DNA from: Alcaligenes faecalis
GTDB taxonomy: Bacteria; Pseudomonadota; Gammaproteobacteria; Burkholderiales; Burkholderiaceae_B
Direction of reading: 5' to 3'
NCBI RefSeq assembly: GCF_009497775.1
Contig: NZ_CP031012.1
Span: 2,914,001-2,978,000, forward strand
Length of the DNA stretch: 64,000 nucleotides
The first letter of the stretch is position 1. Every line of letters begins with the position of its first letter. The notes below the pieces were generated by a model, which searched no databases, was not told the origin of the DNA, and saw only the letters and a program-made list of their open reading frames with translations. A program made the position numbers and the translations under genes. Below are positions 48,391-55,554 of the stretch, in pieces.

Positions 48391-48878
48391 TAATGTGGTC
48401 TCCTGAGTACGAGTAGTGTCTTGGCGCTTAAGCTGCGCAGTTGATCTGCCTGATCCTCTTGCGGTCTGAGCAGATCCAGGGTTGTAGAAAGAATTCCGGG
48501 TTCAATCTCCAGCTTCAGGGAAAGCTGGGCGCAGTCGTACTGAGGCTCCGAGGCACAGGCCTGGGATTGAACATCCGCACTCAGGTCGCCAAACCAGTGC
48601 AAGAACGCATCGCTCTTGGCTTGGCCCCTGCCATAGTTCCTGGCCAGTTCCTGATTCACAAAGGGTGCGAGCTCATCGGCGTTTTTGACCTGCATGGTCG
48701 CTTGGCGAGAAAGGTCACCGACCAGATGGTCCATTTTTTGTTTGGCCAGAAACAAGGAGCTGAAGGTGATGATGCCGCTGAAGATCAACAACAGAATCCC
48801 GACCATCAAGGCAAACTCGATGGCGGCAACGCCTTGCTGGCGTTGTGCGGCAGGAAGGAAATGGACTACGCGCGTCAT
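48390..48878 (-). CDS. tadF: TadE-like pseudopilin (second)
   Basis: A 162-residue minor pseudopilin. The prepilin-like segment QQGVAAIEFALMVGILLLIFSGIITFSSLFLAKQKMDHLVGDLSRQA has the Gly before the hydrophobic helix and the Glu of the TadE motif (AAIEFAL). Two Cys near residues 112 and 120 could pair. It follows the other TadE-like gene with a 4-bp overlap. I call it tadF by position; the two genes are not easily told apart. Confidence 0.84.
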   Translation of the reverse strand: MTRVVHFLPAAQRQQGVAAIEFALMVGILLLIFSGIITFSSLFLAKQKMDHLVGDLSRQATMQVKNADELAPFVNQELARNYGRGQAKSDAFLHWFGDLSADVQSQACASEPQYDCAQLSLKLEIEPGILSTTLDLLRPQEDQADQLRSLSAKTLLVLRRPH

Positions 48879-49414
48879 GGCGTACTCCCCGCTGCGCCCA
48901 CTTCACCGGCGACCAGCAGATTGATCTGCGCATGGCCCTTCAGTTGTTCGGGAACCACCAGCGCAAACAAGGTATCGGGAGCAAAACGGGGAATCAGCGG
49001 GGCTTGCAGGTAGTCGTACACAATGCCTACACGCAACTCATCACTGAGCAGATCCGTGGTGATGCGTACATGCTCAGTCCCCACCCAACTGCTTAACCAC
49101 TGAACCTGATCGGCGGCCACTTCCTTGGCCCGATTGGCACGTGCTTGCAGGCGATCTGGACTGAGCATAGGGCCACCTGCCCCTGCGCCGGGCTCAAGCA
49201 AGGCAGCGCGGGCACCGGATTCGGCCGCAAAATTAAGAGATTGCTGAGCGGTCATGATCAGACCGAATGTCAGCAAGCCATACATGAAGAGAAACAACAA
49301 TGGAAAAACCAATGCAAATTCCAGCGCGTAGGCCCCGTATTGGTATTTTTTATCTACGCCACGCCGCTTTGCTAATTGGCCCTCTCGTGGGGGCTTTATT
49401 GATTTTGAATCCAT
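48875..49414 (-). CDS. tadE: TadE-like pseudopilin (first)
   Basis: A 179-residue minor pseudopilin with a basic leader (KRRGVDKKYQYG), then the TadE motif AYALEFALVFPLLFLFMYGLLTFGLIMTAQQSLNFAAESGARAALL. The extracellular part is about 115 residues. The start at 49414 (MDSKSIK) follows GGGGTGGGT; the frame extends ten codons further. It overlaps the end of the prepilin peptidase gene by 19 bp. Confidence 0.85.
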   Translation of the reverse strand: MDSKSIKPPREGQLAKRRGVDKKYQYGAYALEFALVFPLLFLFMYGLLTFGLIMTAQQSLNFAAESGARAALLEPGAGAGGPMLSPDRLQARANRAKEVAADQVQWLSSWVGTEHVRITTDLLSDELRVGIVYDYLQAPLIPRFAPDTLFALVVPEQLKGHAQINLLVAGEVGAAGSTP

Positions 49415-49905
49415 ACCCACCCCATTGTTGCAAGGGATAACCACGCCCCTAAAGGCACACTACGTGCCTTGACTCGGGTTCCCGGCAAAGCAAATCCGTA
49501 CTTACGTTCCAAGGATGGAATCAGCACCAGTACCAAGGCATGCAAACCGGCCAGTACCGTGCCAAACAACACCACCATGCCTGCTTCTTTCCACCCCAGG
49601 GCCAGGCCCAGCACAGCCATCAGCTTCACATCGGCCGCACCCATCAAACGTAATAACCAGATTGGATAAAACACGATCAAGGCGGCAGCAAAACCAATCA
49701 GGGAGTCCATCCAGCCCGCCACCCATCCCCAGGGAAGGCCATAGGACACACTGACAAGAACCTTGTGCAGCAGAACCGCCAAACCATAAAAAACTAATAA
49801 AGCATTAGGAATTTTCCGGAGTTTCAGATCGTTGTAGATAATCTGAACGGAAAAGAAAAGCAGAATGAAAATAAAAGAAAGCTTAATTAAAACGGGCATA
49901 AGCAT
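49396..49905 (-). CDS. tadV: Prepilin peptidase TadV (CpaA)
   Basis: A 169-residue A24-family aspartic peptidase that cleaves and matures the Flp pilin. Six membrane segments. The first catalytic Asp is in YNDLKLRKIPN (about residue 26). The second, normally in a GxGD motif, lies here in GAADVKLMAVLGLALG, with Ala in place of the second Gly. Length matches other short TadV peptidases that lack a methylase domain. Confidence 0.9.
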   Translation of the reverse strand: MLMPVLIKLSFIFILLFFSVQIIYNDLKLRKIPNALLVFYGLAVLLHKVLVSVSYGLPWGWVAGWMDSLIGFAAALIVFYPIWLLRLMGAADVKLMAVLGLALGWKEAGMVVLFGTVLAGLHALVLVLIPSLERKYGFALPGTRVKARSVPLGAWLSLATMGWVWIQNQ

Positions 49906-49975
49906 CAGCCATTCAAGCTAAAAATCTCAGCCACACTTGAATTGGCTGATGCTCAAACAAAACTACTCTTATTAA

Positions 49976-50197
49976 TTAGCCTGCACCACCTGAACCACCC
50001 GAACCACCAGCACTACTGGCTCCACTTGTCCCGGCCCTCACAGACTCAGAAACCTTAGTAAACATAGCACGCAGATCAGCACCCAGTGCTGTCAAGGCAG
50101 CAATAATCGCCACAGCGATCAGCCCTGCGATCAGGCCGTACTCAATAGCCGTTGCACCGTCTTCATCATTCCAGAATTGCTGAAGTTGAGTCTTCAT
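49976..50197 (-). CDS. flp: Flp pilin
   Basis: A 73-residue pilin with a 14-residue leader ending in Gly, giving the mature start ATAIEYGLIAGLIAVAIIAALTAL, the Flp signature with the Glu-Tyr pair at mature positions 5-6. After a short amphipathic region the C-terminus is Gly/Ser/Ala-rich (GTSGASSAGGSGGSGGAG), longer than usual and likely exposed on the fibre surface. The start at 50197 follows GGGGACAGTC. It is the first gene of the Tad operon, 70 bp upstream of tadV. Confidence 0.95.
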   Translation of the reverse strand: MKTQLQQFWNDEDGATAIEYGLIAGLIAVAIIAALTALGADLRAMFTKVSESVRAGTSGASSAGGSGGSGGAG

Positions 50198-50874
50198 GAC
50201 TGTCCCCATTTAAAAAGAAAAAATCACCCTCAATAGCGAGGATTAGAGGCCCCTTGGGGCACAACACTTTGCCAACTTTGGCAACTTCCACTGCTAACTG
50301 TTATCAATTTTTGTATTTTTCAGATGAAATCATCCTAAACCCATGTATGTCTATGTTTTTACTAGGGTTTACGTGTAACAAACATCAAATACACAAACGA
50401 ATTCTAGCCCAAAGATACGAAAAACGCATGATTGTGTATTTACAACAGCTGAAATCTCATGGAAAAAGGCCAAAAAACAGCTAATTTGAAACCTTTACTT
50501 ACCTATATTGTGTCAAAGCTTGTTAATGTTACTGTTTTTATCATTTCAGAATGCAACAAGAATACATACATCATGCTCTCTCAACGTAGCGGGACGTCAA
50601 CTTTAATTACTTGAAAGAAAGTAGCTTTTTTTCAATTTATTGCTGCCAGCAAGGGAAAACCCGTGCAGCCTCAAGTAAGCATGAATACAGAGATAAAGGA
50701 CTGTTTGCTAACGAGCTAAATCAGGGCTATTTTTTTTACGTTTCAAAATGTAATAGTTAAAGTGTTTTAAAGCACTAAGAGGAAATACCCTGCTTTCAAA
50801 CAGCAAAAAGTGACAGCGAAGATAAACTACGGCACAGTAGAAAAAAGCGCCCGATTTACAGCGAATAATGATTA
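50198..50874. promoter_or_regulatory. Divergent regulatory region between flp and the TpsB gene
   Basis: A 677-bp AT-rich region with no convincing gene. It contains a 16-bp palindrome TTGCCAACTTTGGCAA at 50269-50284, about 70 bp upstream of flp, and TTTACGTGTAACA at 50368-50380, whose TTAC and GTAA arms resemble the GTTACGTAAC palindromes before the sigma-54 promoters. A further TGTTAC half-site lies near 50527-50532. I could not find a -24/-12 promoter of correct spacing toward flp. Confidence 0.5.
50269..50284. promoter_or_regulatory. Palindromic operator-like site upstream of flp
   Basis: TTGCCAA and TTGGCAA form perfect 7-bp arms around a CT centre, 72-87 bp upstream of the flp start codon. 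Confidence 0.45.
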
Positions 50875-52632
50875 ATGAATATGAATCCCAAGCATCACTT
50901 GTCACTGGCCTTCCTTAGAAAAAATAATCCCAGCCTGATTGTGAGCCTGGGATTATTTGTGGGCCTGGCCACCACCTGTTCAGAAAGTTGGGCGGATGCC
51001 CCCTTGCGGGGGAACCCGGTCGACTCCTTGCCGCCCATTAATGCCCCAGCCCCCAGCACGCGTGCACCGTCTTTAAACATTCCACCCGCTGCCGCCCAGA
51101 GTCAGTTGCAGCAACAGCTACAACTGCAAGTGGTGGTACGCAGCTTTGATGTCAGCGGCAGTCGCAGTATTCCTTTTGAGCAAGTCACCGCTATTCTGGA
51201 ACCCCTGGCCGGTAAAACGCTCAGCATTGCCCAGCTGATCAACGAGGTGAACAAGATCACCGCCTTGTATCAGCAGCAGGGCTACCCCCTGTCTTTTGCC
51301 ATCTTGCAGCAGCAGGACTTCTCGCAAGGGCATGTCAAGGTCACAGTGGTGGAAGGCCATGTAGGCAGCGTTCGCATTGAAGGCGATCCAGGCCGCAGCC
51401 AAGCCCGCATCGAACGCATCGCCCAGGCCATGGTGGATGAAAAACCGCTTACCCAACGCACGCTGGAGCGCACCATGAATCTGCTGCGCACCGTGCCCGG
51501 CCTGAAAATAGATCCCAAGCTGGACATGCCCGTACGCACCGATGGTGCCTCGGAGCTGGTCATCAATGCGCAGCACAAATCTTTCAGCGCCAATGCCAGT
51601 GTCGCGGAAATGGGCTCCAGCAAACAGGCGCTGGTGCAATTAAGCGCCAATAGCCTGACACCTTTAGGCGAAGAGCTGAAGCTGACTGCCGCCATTCCCA
51701 CCAGTTCCGAAGACGTGAAGTACGTCAGCGGCAACCTGACCATTCCCCTGACTGGCAATGGCTTGAATCTGGAAATTGATGGCTATCACTACCGCTCCAA
51801 GCCGCGCGATGAAGTGCTGGAAAGCCAGGGCTGGAACCGCAAAGTCATCAACGAGCGCATCGGGGCGGCGATCAGCTACCCCTTTATTTTGAACAATCAG
51901 CGCAGCCTAAAAGGGACAGCAGGCTTTTATGCCAGCCGTTCCCTGGACGATTACACCCATAAGACGCTGGAGAATGCCTGGATAGAGAACACCACGGACG
52001 TGCGCGCGCTGAAGGCCGAAATGCGCTATACCGATGCCTCCCAGCGCCAGTCTCGCGAGGTCAATCTGGGGGTGTACAAGGGTCTGGATGCCATGGGTGC
52101 ACGAAAGACCTTGAACACTTATTTGCAGCGTGACGCCGAGTCCGATCTGGACCTGAACTTCACCCGCTGGACAGCCTCCTTCAAGCAGAATCTGGCCTTG
52201 CCCGGTCAATTTGGCATGAGCTTTTCAGCCAGCGGCCAGTACAGCTCAAACGTCTTGCCGAACTCTGAGCAGGTTTCTTTTGGTGCCTGGCGGCATGGTT
52301 ATGGCTATCCGCAAGGCGAGCTCGCCGGCGACAAGGGCGTAGGTGCTACGCTGGAAATCAACCGACGCTTTACGAACTCCTCCACCTGGCTCAATAACAT
52401 TCAACCCTATATTGCCTACGACTGGGCTCGTGCCTGGTACAACCTGGACCGGCTCAACAGCTACAACAACCGCAGCCTGCGTTCCGCTGCCATTGGGGTG
52501 CGGCTGTCCAATAACAAACACTATCTGTTTGATATCAACATCGCCAAACCGCTGGGGGATTTGCCGGTCAACTCCGACAAACGCAAAGTTCGCTTGAACA
52601 CCAACTTTCTGTTCTTCTACGACGGCTTTTAA
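50875..52632 (+). CDS. FhaC/ShlB-type two-partner secretion transporter (TpsB), orphan
   Basis: A 585-residue outer-membrane protein. A long signal peptide ends near SWADAPL; a Pro-rich linker follows. The POTRA_2 domain spans about residues 85-165 (VRSFDVSGSRSIPFEQVTAILEPLAGKTLSIAQLINEVNKITALYQQQGYPLSFAIL). The C-terminal barrel carries the L6-loop motif in altered form, WRHGYGYPQGELAGDKG near residue 470, where VRGY is usual. TpsB proteins export large beta-helical TpsA partners, but no TpsA-like gene (with a TPS domain) lies in the window. The genes directly downstream encode the repeat-rich surface proteins. The start has no clear ribosome-binding site. Confidence 0.85.
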   Translation: MNMNPKHHLSLAFLRKNNPSLIVSLGLFVGLATTCSESWADAPLRGNPVDSLPPINAPAPSTRAPSLNIPPAAAQSQLQQQLQLQVVVRSFDVSGSRSIPFEQVTAILEPLAGKTLSIAQLINEVNKITALYQQQGYPLSFAILQQQDFSQGHVKVTVVEGHVGSVRIEGDPGRSQARIERIAQAMVDEKPLTQRTLERTMNLLRTVPGLKIDPKLDMPVRTDGASELVINAQHKSFSANASVAEMGSSKQALVQLSANSLTPLGEELKLTAAIPTSSEDVKYVSGNLTIPLTGNGLNLEIDGYHYRSKPRDEVLESQGWNRKVINERIGAAISYPFILNNQRSLKGTAGFYASRSLDDYTHKTLENAWIENTTDVRALKAEMRYTDASQRQSREVNLGVYKGLDAMGARKTLNTYLQRDAESDLDLNFTRWTASFKQNLALPGQFGMSFSASGQYSSNVLPNSEQVSFGAWRHGYGYPQGELAGDKGVGATLEINRRFTNSSTWLNNIQPYIAYDWARAWYNLDRLNSYNNRSLRSAAIGVRLSNNKHYLFDINIAKPLGDLPVNSDKRKVRLNTNFLFFYDGF

Positions 52633-52673
52633 CAATCTTCCTGCAGGCACTGTTACTGCCAATTTTTCCTTCA

Positions 52674-52698
52674 GGCCATCGCAAGATGGCCTTTTTTG
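52674..52698 (+). terminator. Terminator of the TpsB gene
   Basis: GGCCATC pairs with GATGGCC around GCAA, followed by TTTTTTGTTTT. Confidence 0.88.
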
Positions 52699-52728
52699 TT
52701 TTCCATCTCGGCAGATTTTGGCCTCAGG

Positions 52729-52752
52729 TGTTACGAAAAACGTTACGTAACA
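52729..52752. promoter_or_regulatory. Candidate activator site 1 (GTTACGTAAC palindrome)
   Basis: A TGTTACG half-site at 52729-52735 is followed by a perfect GTTACGTAAC palindrome at 52742-52751. It is about 150 bp upstream of the sigma-54 promoter, a normal distance for enhancer-binding-protein sites. The matching arrangement occurs before cassette 2. Confidence 0.6.
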
Positions 52753-52898
52753 GGAACGGAACACCCCACAGAAACGGCCCCAAACAAGCTTGAACCGACC
52801 TTGGAATTTATTGAAACCCTTATCCAAAAAAACAGAAAATCACCACAACACACTGATTAATAACAATAAAAACAAAACAAAACAGCAAAAACAAAACT

Positions 52899-52914
52899 TG
52901 GCACGTTACTTGCT
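52899..52914 (+). promoter_or_regulatory. Sigma-54 (-24/-12) promoter of cassette 1
   Basis: TGGCAC, five bases, TTGCT: an exact match to the sigma-54 consensus with the required 10 bases between GG and GC. Predicted transcription start is near 52925, 46 bp before the start codon at 52971 and inside the spurious longer frame, which supports that start. Confidence 0.88.
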
Positions 52915-52970
52915 TCATGTCTATCAACAGCCCCTGGAGGGCGTGCTTACACTTCAAATCGGAGTCAGAC

Positions 52971-54734
52971 ATGAAAGCAAGGAATTCAGCAAGAAACGCC
53001 TCGGTACAACGCAACTTGCAACGTGCCGTTGTCGCTACATTGGTCATCAGCGCCGCCGTTCTGGCCGGCTGCTCCTCGCGCGGCGGTGTGCGCGACGGTC
53101 TGGATGTGTCGGTTCGCCCACCCGTGGTTGACCCCAACCTGCCCAACCCCGGCGACGGCGGTACCGGCGGTGGCGACAATGGCGGCGGCAATAACGGCGG
53201 AAACAACGGTGGTGGCAAAGGCAATGGCCTGACCCAAAATGCACTGGGCAATCTGGGCCAGGCCGTCGACAACGTGGTGCCCTTGAACCTGAGCAAAACA
53301 GGCGATCAGCTAGGCAAAACGCTGGATGGTGCCCTGAAACCCGTCACCAATATCGTGACAGATGCCACCCGCACCGTCGGTGGTGTGACCGGCCTGGGAC
53401 AACCCGTCAACGGCCTGACCACTCAAGTCGGCGGTGTTGTGACCAATCTGGGCGATCAACTGGGCAAAACCGGCCTGCCCCTGAATCTGGGTGAGGGTGC
53501 AGGCGGCCTGCTGTCCCATCTGGGTCAGGCTGTGGGTTCGGTCGGCGGCTTGCTGGTCAACGATCCCAAGAACCCCAATCCATTGGGCAACACACTGCAC
53601 CACGCCACCAAAGGCGTAGAAGTGCTGACCGGCTCCTTGCTGGGTGAAGGCAGCCTGCTGCATCCACTGACAGCACAACTAGGCCTAGGCGGTATCTTGC
53701 TGGCAGATGGCGGTGAGCCTGTCCTGCAACCTGCACTTGGCAATGTCGGACAAACCGTAGACAACATTCTGCCGCTGGGCCTGAACCCGATTCTGGGTGA
53801 TGTGGGTGGCGCTTTGGACAACACTGTGGCGCCTGTAGTTGCCACCGTCACCAATGTGACTCAACAAGTGGGTGATGGCCTGGGTGTTGGCCAACCGATC
53901 AACGCCTTGCTGGGTGGTGTCGGTAGCGCTTTGGGTAATATGGGCAGCCAACTGGACAATGCAGCACCACTGAGACTGGGCGGTGTGGTGAACCATCTGG
54001 GTCAAGCCGTCGCCTCGGTAGGCGGCGTGTTGCACAAGACAGATGCGAACACCAATCCCTTGGGTGATACCTTGAATCACGCCACCCAGGCCGTCGCTTC
54101 CCTGACGGGTGGACTGGGCGGCATCACAGGCGGAGAAGGTGGCGGTTTACTGGCTCCCGTGACCGGATTGTTGGGTGGTCTGGGTGGTGGCGAAGGAGCT
54201 AACGGTGGCTTGCTGGCTCCTGTAACCGGCCTGCTGGGTGGTTTGACGGGTGGCTTGGGTGGCGGTGAAGGCGCCAACGGCGGTTTGCTGGCCCCGGTCA
54301 CCAACCTGGTCGGTGGTTTGACAGGCGGACTGGGTGGCGGTGAAGGCGCCAATGGCGGATTGCTGGCCCCGGTCACCAACCTGGTCGGTGGCTTGACGGG
54401 CGGACTGGGCGGCGGTGACGGTGCTAACGGCGGCTTGCTCGCTCCCGTCACCAACCTGGTCGGTGGTTTGACAGGCGGACTGGGTGGCGGTGAAGGCGCC
54501 AATGGCGGATTGTTGGCTCCGGTCACCAATCTGGTCGGCGGCTTGACGGGCGGACTGGACGGCGGTGACGGTGCTAACGGTGGCTTGCTGGCTCCAGTTA
54601 CAGGTCTCTTGGGTGGCATTACAGGCAGTGTTTCGGTTGGTGGCGACGCAGCCGGTGGCGGACAAGCCAATGGCGGCCTGCTGGCTCCGGTAACGGGCCT
54701 GGTCGGTGGCCTGCTGGGAGGTGGCCGGAAATGA
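52971..54734 (+). CDS. Gly-rich GLLAPV-repeat lipoprotein 1 (collagen-like family)
   Basis: A 587-residue lipoprotein; the lipobox VLAGC places the acylated Cys near residue 33. A Gly/Asn linker (GGTGGGDNGGGNNGGNNGGG) precedes a repetitive middle (NLGQAVDNVVPLNLSKTG, GLGQPVNGL, GNVGQTVDNILPLGLNPILG), which resembles what Pfam calls the bacterial collagen middle region. About eight copies of a 25-residue unit beginning GGLLAPVT and ending GGLGGGEGAN form the C-terminal third. It is probably a surface-attached matrix or adhesin component. The start at 52971 follows GGAGTCAGAC. Its stop overlaps the MarR gene (ATGA). Confidence 0.82.
   Translation: MKARNSARNASVQRNLQRAVVATLVISAAVLAGCSSRGGVRDGLDVSVRPPVVDPNLPNPGDGGTGGGDNGGGNNGGNNGGGKGNGLTQNALGNLGQAVDNVVPLNLSKTGDQLGKTLDGALKPVTNIVTDATRTVGGVTGLGQPVNGLTTQVGGVVTNLGDQLGKTGLPLNLGEGAGGLLSHLGQAVGSVGGLLVNDPKNPNPLGNTLHHATKGVEVLTGSLLGEGSLLHPLTAQLGLGGILLADGGEPVLQPALGNVGQTVDNILPLGLNPILGDVGGALDNTVAPVVATVTNVTQQVGDGLGVGQPINALLGGVGSALGNMGSQLDNAAPLRLGGVVNHLGQAVASVGGVLHKTDANTNPLGDTLNHATQAVASLTGGLGGITGGEGGGLLAPVTGLLGGLGGGEGANGGLLAPVTGLLGGLTGGLGGGEGANGGLLAPVTNLVGGLTGGLGGGEGANGGLLAPVTNLVGGLTGGLGGGDGANGGLLAPVTNLVGGLTGGLGGGEGANGGLLAPVTNLVGGLTGGLDGGDGANGGLLAPVTGLLGGITGSVSVGGDAAGGGQANGGLLAPVTGLVGGLLGGGRK
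54139..54731 (+). repeat. 75-bp coding tandem repeats (GLLAPV units), gene 1
   Basis: About eight in-frame units, mostly 25 codons, with alternating TGLLGG and TNLVGG variants and EGAN or DGAN ends. The penultimate unit is longer (GSVSVGGDAAGGGQAN). Such repeats change copy number by recombination without breaking the frame. Confidence 0.9.
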
Positions 54735-55321
54735 TGAATAAAGTCATGAACCCGGTCAGTTTGCCAGTGAGCTTTCACCCTGGCGCGCAAAGCGCCGGGG
54801 CCCGCTCCAACTGGTCTTCACACAATGATGAGCACAGCATGTTGTCGGAAAAGATGTTGATGGATCTGGGCAAGATGCTGGGCCGTCAGTTCACCATCTA
54901 CGCAGAAGCTCTGAAAGCCAGCTTGGCTGAAGAAGCGAATATCCCCTTGAATGACTTCAAGGCCTTGGAATACATCATGGAGTTCGATGCTTTGCCAACG
55001 GGCCAACTGGCTCACTTGATGGACTTGAGTGCCAGTGGTGTCAGCGCCCTGATCAACCGTCTGGAACACCGGGGCTACATCACCCGCGGCCGTCATCCCC
55101 TGGATAAGCGCGTAATTGCCTTGCACCCGGTAATGGACAAATGCCGTGAAGTCCTGGCTGTGAAAGAGCGCGCTATCAACCAGGCAATCAACACAGCAGC
55201 GAACCAGAACCCGGCTCAGCTGATTGCCATGTACGACTTTCTGGTCGATAGCATGAGCACCTTCAGGCAGAACACCAAAGCCTGGCTGGATGCCAAAGCC
55301 CTGGTGCCTCGAGCCTCCTGA
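54731..55321 (+). CDS. MarR-family regulator 1
   Basis: A 196-residue regulator. An N-terminal extension of about 45 residues precedes the MarR fold: LPTGQLAHLMDLSASGVSALINRLEHRGYITRGRHPLDKRVIALHP is the winged helix, with the DKR wing motif. It is translationally coupled to the repeat lipoprotein 1 gene and has a close paralogue at the end of cassette 2 (59212-59736). It probably regulates its own cassette, possibly by binding the GTTACGTAAC sites. Confidence 0.87.
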   Translation: MMNKVMNPVSLPVSFHPGAQSAGARSNWSSHNDEHSMLSEKMLMDLGKMLGRQFTIYAEALKASLAEEANIPLNDFKALEYIMEFDALPTGQLAHLMDLSASGVSALINRLEHRGYITRGRHPLDKRVIALHPVMDKCREVLAVKERAINQAINTAANQNPAQLIAMYDFLVDSMSTFRQNTKAWLDAKALVPRAS

Positions 55322-55340
55322 GCACCCTGCTCTGCCCCTA

Positions 55341-55372
55341 AGGAACCGCTGCTTGTCAGCGGTTCTTTTTTT
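55341..55372 (+). terminator. Terminator of cassette 1
   Basis: AGGAACCGCTG pairs with CAGCGGTTCT around CTTGT, followed by a T-run. The candidate activator site 2 starts directly after it. Confidence 0.88.
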
Positions 55373-55413
55373 GTTACGTAACACGTTCCGCCCAGGCCCC
55401 AAAACCCGTAACA
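55372..55413. promoter_or_regulatory. Candidate activator site 2 (TGTTACGTAACA palindrome)
   Basis: A perfect 12-bp palindrome TGTTACGTAACA at 55372-55383 and a CGTAACA half-site at 55407-55413, about 110 bp upstream of the second sigma-54 promoter. The same palindrome plus half-site pairing occurs before cassette 1. Confidence 0.6.
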
Positions 55414-55485
55414 AATAGCCCTCTTTTTTTCTCCTACTTCTTGTCAAACCCAGAGCACACGAGGCTTGCAGACACCTCCATAAAT

Positions 55486-55501
55486 TGGCACGCGAATTGC
55501 T
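55486..55501 (+). promoter_or_regulatory. Sigma-54 (-24/-12) promoter of cassette 2
   Basis: TGGCAC, five bases, TTGCT, again with 10 bases between GG and GC. Predicted transcription start is near 55513, 42 bp before the ATG at 55555. Confidence 0.88.
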
Positions 55502-55554
55502 TTAACTAGATTCAGGAAGCAAGCAAGTACCCCGATCATTTATTGGAGCAAGCA

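Larger units (their letters stand above)
52633..52970. promoter_or_regulatory. Terminator, palindrome and sigma-54 promoter before cassette 1
   Basis: This 338-bp region contains, in order, the terminator of the TpsB gene (52674-52698), a GTTACGTAAC palindrome with an added half-site (52729-52752), an A-rich spacer with many A-runs, and a sigma-54 promoter (52899-52914). No coding frame is supported. Confidence 0.8.

Noticed and set aside
50261..50284. Sigma-54 promoter toward flp (TTGGCAAAGTGTTGTGCC on the minus strand)
   Set aside because: GG and GC are 11 bases apart instead of 10, and the -12 half is not TTGC.
50254..50484. 76-codon plus-strand frame between flp and the TpsB gene
   Set aside because: No ribosome-binding site, no recognisable family, and it covers a palindromic regulatory region.
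54077..54790. Minus-strand frame antisense to the GLLAPV repeats of lipoprotein 1
   Set aside because: A by-product of the repetitive GC-rich sense gene; low-complexity Pro/Ser product and no ribosome-binding site.
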